Of a DNA stretch of 64,000 nucleotides, positions 23,213 to 32,534 are shown piece by piece. The DNA comes from Rhipidocladum racemiflorum. Taxonomy: Eukaryota > Streptophyta > Magnoliopsida > Poales > Poaceae. A program made the translations under genes and the position numbers. The stretch lies in assembly GCA_036346355.1 (NCBI GenBank), contig CM070577.1:11159666-11223665 (forward strand), given 5' to 3'. Below the pieces are notes generated by a model. That model worked only from the letters and a program-made list of their open reading frames with translations, did no database searches and had not been told where the DNA came from. Every line of letters starts with the position of its first letter. Positions within the stretch are counted from its first letter, which is position 1.

Positions 23213-24244
23213 ATGGAGAAGAACTGCAGTGCTAACCTCAACCAAGAAGCGGATGCATCCAATTCCAACCCTTTGGTCAACATCAATGGTAACACCAGCG
23301 AAGTTCCGACTGTCAATGTTAGTGCTACTACCGAGTTCAACCAGCAACCCTCCGAGGTGATAACAGCCTTTCTTCAGAATATGAATCAGTTCCTGATGAC
23401 TCAGACTCAGCTCATGCAATTAATGATACAACAACTGAACAACCAAGTCCCGATGGTCACTCCACCTATAATTCCTCAGCAGTACCCTTCTGATGAGTTA
23501 CGGAAGACCAACTCTCCAGCCGTATTATGTGGAGAGGGTGGCATTAGCAATACCCCTCTGGTAGACCTTCACTCAGGAGAATTTGTCATCTGTTATCGAT
23601 GTGGTGAAAAAGGACATGTTGCCTCTGAATGTCCCCAAAAGGGTAAGACTAAAGAAGATACCTATTGTAGGTACTGCAACAGAAATGGACACCAATTCCG
23701 CAGGTGCCCTCAAAGGAAGAAGATTCAGCACAAGATTTGCAACTTTTGTGGCGAGGAAGGGCATTATGTGAAACAATGTCCCGTGGGAAAACCAAAATTA
23801 TCATCACCAACAGTTCCAGCATCAGAAGTCAGGATAGAAGTACCTCCTAAGCTGCACCAAGTAGCAAAGATTCCGCAAGCTGACAAAGGCAAAGCAGTCT
23901 CCCTGGAAGACAATTGTCATCAACCGGACTCTCGTAAAAGGAAGATAGTAAGTCAAGAGCAGCAGGTAGCCGGTAGTTCTCGGCTTCGTGTGAACTCAGT
24001 TCAACTCAAGCAAGCACAAGAAGTAGCCTTAATCGAGACCCCAGGATCAAAAATGCAACCAGTGATGCAAGGACGCCAGACATCTATTTCCAATCCCAAC
24101 ATCCCGGATGCAGTTCTTCTTCTGACCATAACCCCAGAAGCAGGTGGGAGGCGCAATCGGAAACTTCTGTCACAAGTTCTGCGATATAGGACGTCGGGTC
24201 TGCCCCTGATCCCTGAAGTTGAAGAAGAGACAACTGAAACTTGA
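23213..24244 (+). CDS. zinc-knuckle gag-like ORF without a capsid domain
   Basis: One uninterrupted frame. ATG 23213 (MEKNCSANLNQ) gives 343 aa; an in-frame ATG at 23102 would give 380 aa. I prefer the later one because it follows the leader and opens a gag-like N-terminus. Around residues 45-85 is a Gln/Met-rich helix (FLQNMNQFLMTQTQLMQLM). Three perfect CX2CX4HX4C knuckles follow: CYRCGEKGHVASEC, CRYCNRNGHQFRRC and CNFCGEEGHYVKQC, near residues 127-188. The tail is basic with no protease motif. The retroviral-type capsid block normally lying between the helix and the knuckles is not visible. Such knuckles bind RNA or single-stranded DNA. Origin from a gypsy gag is clear; present function is unknown. 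Confidence 0.8.
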   Translation: MEKNCSANLNQEADASNSNPLVNINGNTSEVPTVNVSATTEFNQQPSEVITAFLQNMNQFLMTQTQLMQLMIQQLNNQVPMVTPPIIPQQYPSDELRKTNSPAVLCGEGGISNTPLVDLHSGEFVICYRCGEKGHVASECPQKGKTKEDTYCRYCNRNGHQFRRCPQRKKIQHKICNFCGEEGHYVKQCPVGKPKLSSPTVPASEVRIEVPPKLHQVAKIPQADKGKAVSLEDNCHQPDSRKRKIVSQEQQVAGSSRLRVNSVQLKQAQEVALIETPGSKMQPVMQGRQTSISNPNIPDAVLLLTITPEAGGRRNRKLLSQVLRYRTSGLPLIPEVEEETTET

Positions 24245-24552
24245 TGTTATCAATGAATGTTAGTAGATGGTACTTTCAGTAGTACCCTACCTCTTTTAAG
24301 AAATAAAATAAAAGAGTTTATGTACTGACTCAGTCTGTAAGATGTAATCATCAGTATTGGTATCAATAAAGGTTTGGGAGAATTATCGGTGTGGAAGTGG
24401 ATTTCTGTTAATAGTCGTGAAACAAAATTTTATTTGGGCACCCGTACTAGGGTACTTACAGGATGGCCGAAGAGCCATAGTTCTCGTCCGAACCATGAGG
24501 AGAAATAAGAATGAATTTCACCATTAAACTCCTTGGAACTAAGTCTGGACAT

Positions 24553-24571
24553 GATTTCTTTCTAAGGGGGG
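24553..24571 (+). repeat. extra copy of a polypurine-tract-like sequence
   Basis: TTTCTTTCTAAGGGGGGAAG here closely matches TTCTTTCTAAGGGGGGTAGG before the 3' LTR (25350-25368). It is about 0.8 kb upstream, between the zinc-knuckle ORF and the integrase relic. Confidence 0.7.
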
Positions 24572-24599
24572 AAGTGTGGACAGATCGACAAAAGTTGCA

Positions 24600-25330
24600 C
24601 ACTTCGTTTCGTGCAAGACAACCCTATTTGGTGATGGACTTGTGGAACTTTGCGTGGCTAAAGCAGTGCATTTTCAGTGTGCGCCCAAGGAGATCGTGTC
24701 AGATCGAGGTTTTCAGTTTCCCTCGAGGTTTTGACAGAAGAAGTATAAAGTTTTGGGGTACGAATGGGAATTCCAGCGTTGCTTACCATTCCCCGACCGA
24801 TGGCCGAACGGAAAGAGTCAATCAGGTTTTAGAAGAGGTTGAGAGCGTGTGCGCTGACATGTCAAGGTTTGTGGGATCCGAATAACAACAGTCTCCGACG
24901 AAGCTGAAGATGGCGCCTTTTGAAGCTCTGTATGCAAGAAAAGCGGAATACCCTTATATGAGTAAGAGACCGGTAATAGACACATCAGTAGATCTGATAT
25001 TTTGAAAGAAGCCGAAAAGCAGGTCAGACAGGTCCGTGTAAATCTGGAGACTGCCCAGTCGAGATAGAAGAGCTATGCTGATACTGCCGTCAGGAATCAA
25101 GGGTAGCGCAGCGCCTGAGCGGCCGATGCCTTTTGAAGAGATGAAACTAAAAGACGACCTGTCATATCTTGAGGACCCAGTTAGAATTTTGGATGAAGCG
25201 GAACATCGAACGTGAAGCTGAGTAATCAAATTCTGCAAGGTGCAATGGAGCAACCACTCTGAGAAGGAGGCTACCTGGGAGCGTGAAGAAGATCTTCGAG
25301 CAGAGTTCCCTGACCTCTTTCTTTCTTCGT
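24600..25330 (+). pseudogene. integrase C-terminal relic
   Basis: Fragments in shifting frames: KEIVSDRGFQF (second catalytic Asp region), AYHSPTDGRTERVNQVLE (Glu region), LKMAPFEALYARK, and near the end EATWEREEDLRAEFPDLF, as found at the C-terminus of gypsy pol before the 3' LTR. Stops and shifts throughout. The first catalytic Asp and everything upstream of it in pol are gone. Confidence 0.85.
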
Positions 25331-25349
25331 CTGAATCTCGGGGACGAGA

Positions 25350-25371
25350 TTCTTTCTAAGGGGGGTAGGTT
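25350..25371 (+). promoter_or_regulatory. polypurine tract
   Basis: CTAAGGGGGGTAGGTT lies immediately before the 3' LTR start (TGTAACGCC at 25372), the priming site for plus-strand DNA. Confidence 0.85.
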
Positions 25372-28300
25372 TGTAACGCCCTAGTTTTCGCTTTCTGGAG
25401 AAAAACCTAATTTAAATAAAGTAAATTCAAAATTTGGAGTTTCATTGGTGTTTACATTAACCTGGCCTCCATTTCCCTCCAAAATCGGGATTTAATTCCC
25501 CTCCGGTCGAAAAATCGATTTTTCCAGTCCCGCCGGTACCCGAAAATTCACCTGAGTCCAAAAATCTCCAAACCACTTCTAAACTGTTCCAAATATTCCG
25601 AAATGATTTTAGGAATCATTCCCCGGATTTTTTGGGCATCCGTTCCTATTTTATCTCGCGCGGATTTTGTTTAATGCCTGCGATCCGCACCCGGATATTC
25701 AATTCCTCAAAAATCATCCAAATTCAGCGGAACCAATTTTATTGGGTCCCAAATATTCTAAAATGGCTCTAGGAATTTTTCCGGAATTTTTAGGCCATTT
25801 TTCCTTAATTTTATCTTGGGCGAATCGTTCGCGTAACCCTCGGCCAATGGGAGAGCGCCACCTCATCATGTACTGTTCATCTTCTCCATGGGTCGTGCAA
25901 CCAAGTAACAGAGGAGCTTCATTCTTTCCATACTTGAACTCCTTCATTCAAATACTTGTAACTTCCTCCATAATGATCCAAATCAATCACGGCCGGATCC
26001 GTTGAATCCGTAACGGCGCGACCCTTCCATTCCTGGTGGTCATTAAGCCCAAATCTCACCGGAATACGCGCAGTTTACAAAAAACCGAAATGCATTCATC
26101 TTGCCATTAATTGGCCGTTTCTAATCCGTTTCGCACGGTTCCACCTCTCAAATCTCCGTGAGGGAGTCCTCTTTCCAGAATGTACACTCTCCTTTAGCCT
26201 CTCCTCATCGTTCGTCCGGTGGATCAAGAAAACTGACGAAAACGCGACGTTCTTCGTGTTCTTCGGGTTCGTGGCCATATCTCTCTCTCCGGTAGATCAT
26301 TTTCCGTTCCGATTGTTTCATTGTCTTCGTGTGGGAGTCTAGATTCTAACCTAACCATCGGTTGTAGGTTTCGTCAAGTGTGGGCGATCAATTCCGAGTT
26401 CTCGTCGATTCGGCCGAACTCGAGTTCTTCGCCGATTTCACCCACTCCGGTGAGTTTTGATCCAATTCTTTTCGTTCTTAGGTTCTTCTAGATGTGTACT
26501 AGCTATTCCAATAATTTAGTTGGGAGGTTATATTCAAAATTTGGGGGAAATTTCCAAATTTTGGAGATTTCGGGCGATCTCTGTTTTCTCCTTGCCTTGC
26601 GCTGCCACTGCTTGCCGTCGCTGTTCGACCCGCCGCCGGCCGCCGCCGGACCTGCGCCGCCGCTGGGCCCGCCGCCGCTCGGCCTCGCGTCATGCTGCCG
26701 CCGCCGGCTGGCCGCCGCCGCCACGCGGCTTCTCTCCGGCCGTGCCGAGCCCTCGCGCTTCCGCGCCACGCAGCCTCCTCGCTGCCGCGCTGGCCGGCGC
26801 CGAAAGTTGCCTCACATGAAGCTCGCTGCCGCCGCTTCGCCTCAGACGCCTTGGCCGATTAGGGCTCTTCCGCCGCCGCCACACTGCTTTGCGGCTGTCG
26901 CGAGTCTCGCTGCCCGCCGCCAGCCAGCCAGGCTGCCGCGCTGCGCCGTGCGTGCGTGGCGCTTCGCCTGTCGCGCTGCCGCTTCGCCGCTCCGCCGCCA
27001 CACCGCATCGGGCGGTAACGCCGCCGCCGCCGCTCGCTGCCGCACTTCTCACCGGCGCCCCACTGCCTCCTCTTCATCCTCTGTTTCCCATGGCAGAGGC
27101 ATTGAGGAAGAAGCCCTTTACTCTATGACCTTTGGGCCCCACCAGTCAATGAGACAAGCAAAAATCAATTCAGCTAAATAAAGATTCTCTGGAATATTCC
27201 TCGTTTTCGGATTTTCCAGGATTTTCAATCTTCGGAAGCTCATAACTTTTCCGTCCGAACTCCGATTGATCCCGTTCAAGTTCCTAAATTCATCATAAAT
27301 CGATACCTTCCTGCCAGTACTACTTTTATAATTTTTGGATTTTATTTATTTATTTTCTTTTATTTATTTATTGTTTAGTTTTGCGCGTAGTCGACAACCC
27401 CGACGCGACCGTCGACCCAGTCGCCGGACTTCAAGACCTCGAGACCCTCGCTGTGATCGAAGGCAAGTCTCCTTGACGCATATTGATCCCATGTTTTATT
27501 ACTGTTTTACCATGTTTTAACAATTGCATTGCTATTTATATAAAATGATGATGTCAAACGTTAGGTTGTTAGTTATACCTGTTGTTTATACCTCCTTGAA
27601 ATTGCTATCCGTAACCCTTTGTCGCCCTAGAACAGTGATCCACCATAATAAATGTTTTTAATAAAATACCCTTCGATTAGGAAAATGACTATTTGGAGGA
27701 TAGTTTGAATAGAACCCATAATATGGAACGTAATTGGAGATGGGTGAGTAGTAGTGATAATGTGGGGGTTGTTATTATGAAATTGAGCTTTGAATGATGA
27801 TCGTTGAAATACTAAGGAGATGAACAGTGATAGTAGTTCTCAATTTAAACAATAGAGTCGTGGGAGATTTTTGGAAGATGCTTGGGATTGTAAAGTATTC
27901 GGGGTGGATTGAACGGATCATTGCAAGTAAATAATATGTCGACTTGGATTCTTGGGTTGATAAACTAGTAGGAGGTGAGAATCAGAGTTAGTTGGATTAT
28001 TAGTGTTTGTTGGGGTTTATTCTTAACAGATTGATTATGAAATAGATGGTTATGAAGATATAGATGTGTACTAATCATTTATGGAGAATAGTGAATGATT
28101 CAGAATATTTGGTGGTTTAGTAAATGATAATATTCCGTATTCTTGATGGATTAAAGTCGATGATCTAGAGGTGATGATGTGAAGGATTAGTCATATGCTA
28201 TTATGAAGTAATATCAGTGGATTGTATTCTAGATATTTAGAGGTATGATATCGTGAAGTATTTTCGGTGGTTTAGTAGATGACCTTGTGAAATATTCTTA

Positions 28301-29993
28301 GTGGATGATAAGATTGATCGCCGTATGATAGGTGGATAAATCAATAATACAAGTTAGAGTTCAAGGGAAAGATTTCCTATACAAATATGATTGTAGTTCC
28401 ATAAGATTTTGGAGTTGTAATAGTACCATGATGTACTTCCTACTTGGTGGATACTATATCGAATTGGATTATGCTTATGATTGTAGAGTTGGGGCAATTT
28501 AATGATTATTGGAGATTACAAAATTAATTATAAGGATTGTCATTAAACCCTGAGATTTGTATTTTATAAAAATAAACTATTGGTGGAATAGAATAGTACG
28601 GTAGAAATGCTTAGACTCGCAAACGGTCATTATTCACCTATGGGTGGGATTTCAATTATCTCTTGAAAACTTGTGTTGGAAATTATTAGGCAAAAAGGTA
28701 TTGCCGTTGGTTTGCAAAATAAAAATAAAAGGAAAAATGATTTCGACTTGGGCGGCATGGAATGTCGGGTGGGAGCGGATCAAACCCTGATCCTTTTGTG
28801 CAAGTACCGCCTGTGTCATATAAGGACCGACGCTTATGATTGCCATTTTAAGCATAACCGTACTACCACATGTCTATAATGGTACGACCTGGCTCACTAA
28901 TTTGTAGAAGCCTAGTTTAGACTCACCACTCGGTTGTTGTGTGAGAGCCGGAAGGAGGCATTGTTGTTTGTGGTTGTTGTTTTGCTCACACGGCGCAAGA
29001 GGGGGCTTCTGTACTGGGTGGAGAGAACCCTAACAGCGGTGAAACCTCAGCGGGTGGGTCTAGCTAGGTAGATACATCGTAACGGCCTTGTCACGATCTC
29101 TCTGCCGGCACACCAAAGGAAGTGTGCTAATAGCTTGGCATTAGGAGATGATCGTGTCTTGTGGGTAAAGTTGTACACCTCTGCAGAGTTAAAACTATTC
29201 GAATAGCCGTGCCTACGGTCAAAGGCAAAGCGAAGAATGCTTTCATACTGGTAGACTTTGGTTTTTTTTGGTTTCAAACTAAACAATGTTTCGTTTTGGG
29301 ATCCGGGAGCGGTTAGAACTCTCGGGTGTGCTTCTGACGGCTAAAGCCAGGTAGGTGGAAGGAACCTGATTTTGTGAACCATGGCGGACATAGCCATGTG
29401 ATTGGATTGAACCCAAATTTTGTTGAGATGTGGCGGATAGAGCCTGTATATTAGTGAGTGGTGGTTAGAACCTTCACCACAGTATTACATAATTCAATTA
29501 TTAAAAAGAATTGCTCAAATATGCTTTGTGAAAATTATTAACAAGTATGATTTGATGAAACTTGGCTTTATGCAAAAGAACCATATTAAGCCATCTTTGG
29601 ATAGCCTACATTGTGCATAATCTCCCAGACTTGCTGAGTACTTTATGTACTCACGTGCTACATTCTAATCCTCTCCCAGAAGTGAAAGAAGCTGTTCAAG
29701 ATTTCCAACGACTAGGGTGCGTTCTCCACTCGATTGCCTGTGGGCAATTGGATGGGCCGCATTGGCGTTTTCGTCTTCCGCTGCAGTTGTTCAAGTTGTT
29801 CAGCCTGTTCAGGCCGTAATGGTAAACCTTGATCATAAGGTCTTTGCTTTCATTTGGTATTATTCTTATTTAGTTATTTGTATTCGTGATATGGTTGTTG
29901 ATTCATCACTTTTGACTGTGTGTACTAGCTACTGATCTGGGACTAGTACAGAAATACACAGAGGACTCCGGATAGCCGATCCGGGGGCCTACA
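25372..29993 (+). repeat. 3' LTR (4622 bp, full length)
   Basis: Contains the 2.2-kb block missing from the 5' LTR. That block includes a very GC-rich, CGCCGC-rich stretch at about 26625-27075 that gives long open frames on both strands with no domain. Outside it, the two LTRs agree apart from scattered single changes and five short scrambled patches. Confidence 0.93.
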
Positions 29994-29998
29994 TGACT

Positions 29999-30470
29999 CC
30001 ACCATTGATTGTAAACAGATTTCACTCCCCAGTGGGGTTTGGCTTTTAGTTGTACATTATTCCTCAACTAGCCACAGCGCCTAACACAACTTAATCATAT
30101 TCAAGTCCAAATACAAGCACAAAAATTGAAGATTATCTTTGCACAAGAAATAAACAGCACACCTTAATAACAATGATTGCAATCACACCAGTACACCACA
30201 AACTATCATAAAAAGCAATCCCATGATGCATTTATCGGTTACAACCTGTAGCAACCAAATATGAACAATAAAAAGTTGAACTAAAAAACCAAGAAAAATG
30301 TACTAAAATCTACACTAACATTTTATCCGATCCATATGTCTGCAAGGATTAACTATTTGAACCAATAGTCCAAGTGTCCAAGTCCAACATAAGTTTTGAA
30401 CCTACAACCACAAGTCAAAAAAGCTATCTGAAATTAAACATTTAAACAATAATTCATGCATTTGTAGTAA
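29999..30470. other. right internal part of the hAT-like element
   Basis: AT-rich, no coding region, followed at about 30480 by the GAGCC-rich subterminal zone and the terminus at 30618. Confidence 0.5.
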
Positions 30471-30700
30471 AAAATTCCGACCGAGCCAATTTCACTCGTG
30501 AGCCAGCTCGGTGGTCGAGCCGAGCCGGCTCAGTGTTTCTGCGAGCTTGAAAAATAGACTCGACTCGGGATCGATCCGAACCACGAGCCACGAGCCACGA
30601 GCTTATTTTGCATCCCTAACTCCACAGAAATAACAGATGTCCAGAGACGTGCACGTACGCACGTTAAGTAATCCGAAGCTGGGCTGTCAAATCAAGATGA

Positions 30701-31048
30701 CTAGTAAGGTGCCTGTGCGTTGCAACGGTATCTACATTTTGAACGGCTGTCCTGCTATTACGATAACATGAAACAAGAAAATATGTTGTGCAAATAATAC
30801 CTTATACAGTAGGACACTATTGAAGCAGTATTTCTATATTTCTATGTAAATGAAGCGTTCTGACGCTTCGTTTCTTGCACCTGGAGTGGTTAATTAATTA
30901 AAGAGGGGTAATTAAAGAAAGGTCTTGTGTGCTGTCTCCCATTCACACTTGGAATGGTTAATTAAAGAGGTGGGTAATTAAAGAATGGCAGAACTGGTAA
31001 TTTTGATGAAATGACGTGGGAAGAAACTCTCACTTTATATAGTAGAGA
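30701..31048 (-). mobile_element. short non-autonomous Helitron
   Basis: On the minus strand it begins TCTCTACTATATAAAG (31048) and ends GCAACGCACAGGCACC...CTAG (30704-30701). These match the grass Helitron ends TCTMTAYTA and the 3' pattern with GCACG...CTAG, with one mismatch. It sits between A (31049, complement) and T (30700, complement), the Helitron target. 348 bp, no coding capacity. Its interior 'acgcttcgtttcttgc' also occurs in the copy at 46062-46362. Confidence 0.82.
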
Positions 31049-31349
31049 TTACCCTGTTACTGCACTGCGTATATGGGCCCATCATGCATGTGAAGATGTT
31101 CCAGATCGAGATCTGGGCATCACTACTTGTGCCAATTAATTATGCAGGAGATCGAAGCCCGAAAAGGACGGCGAAAAAGCCTACAATTATATGCAATTAG
31201 CAAGTGTCCATACTAATGAATGCAAGTAGATATTTCGTGAACCATACTAATGAATGAAAGTAGATATTTCGTCACCATTCTATGAACGAGCACTTCTAGA
31301 GCTCTAACTGAAAACTACATATGTTGGTGAAATATAAGATAGCTAAATA

Positions 31350-31590
31350 CTTCCTTCGTTGGAATTTAGAGGACGTATTAGGTTTCGTTAGGACAATACT
31401 TTGACCAATGATTACTTCATTAATATATTATTTATGCAATACAAAATCATAATTATATATAAGTACTTTTGAATACAAATCTGCTAATATCAATTTTGTG
31501 TCATAAAAATTATATGTTAATAGAGTAATTGTTGGTCAAAGTTTTGTCCTAACGAAACCTAATACGCTCTCTAAATTCCAATGGAGAGAG
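31350..31590. mobile_element. Stowaway-like MITE
   Basis: 241 bp flanked by TA (31348-31349, 31591-31592). Terminal inverted repeats of about 60 bp start CTTCCTTCGTTGGAATTTAG on the left and, reverse complemented, CTCTCTCCATTGGAATTTAG on the right. These ends and the TA duplication are typical of Tc1/mariner-derived Stowaway MITEs. Confidence 0.88.
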
Positions 31591-31592
31591 TA

Positions 31593-31863
31593 CAAAAGAG
31601 CCAGGTGTTGCACTCCAGGTCTGAAAAAATGTGCTCAAATCCCCACTCATATTCGTAGCAAGCGTACAATAGAATCTACCGTTGGACCAAACAATGGTCA
31701 CACAAATCCACTATTTTAACTACTGTATTCTTGGCTTGCACATTTTAGGCAGGAGAGGACAGTGAAAGTTTCATAACAACATAAATTACAAATTATAATT
31801 ACTCCAGGTGCTTTCACAAGAATTGGTCGAGACTCGAGAATGGACATGTGCATGCAAATAGTA
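31593..31863. other. intergenic spacer
   Basis: No gene, repeat terminus or RNA signal recognised. Confidence 0.4.
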
Positions 31864-32464
31864 TAGGTGCAGAAAAAGAGAAAACGGAATGTTTTTTTAA
31901 AAACAAAAACAAAAATATTGTATGGAAATGAAATGGGAGAGCTAGTTCCGATGGAAAGGAAAATAGAAACTGAAATTTCGTGTAAATAAACTGGAAATTC
32001 CGTTTCTAATTTACATAATACTAAAAATATATATTGCTTTGTAGAAAATATCAAATAGTGTTAAAAAAATTCTACAAAAATTATCAAAAATATTTTATAA
32101 CATTTTGAATTTAGGAAAATTATTTTCACCAAGATTTTTGTTTTGTTTTTCTCAAATAAATTATTTATTTAAATATTAAAATCGCAAAAATCTTTAATGA
32201 AATGCTAAAAATTCAGAAAAATTCATACTAGATTAAATGCTCAATTAAAGAATTTGCAATTTTTTAGGGTGTTACATCTGGGAACATACCTGGATGGAAT
32301 TTTTCGCTTTCGTTTTTGTATCTACTCTGTTCCGTTTCGCATCTGTTTTAGTCACCGTCCGTTTCTGGGGTTTTCGATTTTATTTTCGTTATCGGTAAAA
32401 AAAAATATGAAAACAGAAACGAAACAGCTATTTACCGACTGTTTCCATTTCGTTTTTATCCCTA
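31864..32464. repeat. hAT-like remnant interrupted by an LTR fragment
   Basis: Both sides carry 'ggaaacggaa'-like text: 31868-32015 and, reversed, 32295-32464. The right end reverse complement starts TAGGGATAAAAACGAAATGG. Between them, the reverse complement of 32276 leftward begins TGTAACACCCTAAAAAATTG, the start of a gypsy LTR. The possible 8-bp duplications match at only 4 of 8 positions, so boundaries are uncertain. Confidence 0.35.
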
Positions 32465-32534
32465 ACATCTGAAGATAGTCGGTTGCACGAGCTCCCCCTC
32501 CCTCCCTCTCCCTCCCTCCCTCCATCTCCTGCAC

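Larger units (their letters stand above)
20169..29993 (+). mobile_element. Ty3/gypsy LTR element (chromovirus/Tekay-like), internally deleted
   Basis: Starts TGTAACGCCCTAG, ends GGGGGCCTACA, with the perfect 5-bp duplication TGACT at 20164-20168 and 29994-29998. An initiator-tRNA-Met primer-binding site follows the 5' LTR, and a polypurine tract precedes the 3' LTR. Between them are only 2.76 kb: one open zinc-knuckle ORF and a relic of integrase. Protease, reverse transcriptase and RNase H are missing, so any movement needed help in trans. The 5' LTR is shorter than the 3' LTR by an internal deletion. Confidence 0.93.
19985..30618. mobile_element. hAT-like DNA transposon, split by a gypsy element
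   Basis: The left end TAGGGCTGGAAACGGGCTCG (19985) pairs with the right end, whose reverse complement is TAGGGATGCAAAATAAGCTC (30618), as imperfect terminal inverted repeats. Flanks carry an 8-bp duplication with one mismatch: ACCCCACA (19977-19984) and ACTCCACA (30619-30626). Eight-bp duplications are the hAT signature. Both subterminal zones are rich in GAGCCGAGC/GGCTCG. Without the 9.8-kb insertion (20169-29998) the hAT sequence is only about 0.8 kb and has no transposase, so it was non-autonomous. Confidence 0.75.

Noticed and set aside
24250..24450. Possible protease or RT sequence after the zinc-knuckle ORF
   Set aside because: No D-[ST]-G or RT motif in any frame; the region looks like 3' flank with 'caataaag'.
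26492..27181. 229-codon Ala/Pro/Arg-rich frame
   Set aside because: GC-rich low-complexity sequence inside a 3' LTR with comparable frames on the other strand and no domain.
31864..32464. A complete hAT element with duplications AAATAGTA and ACATCTGA
   Set aside because: The putative duplications agree at only 4 of 8 positions, so only a degenerate hAT-like repeat is claimed.
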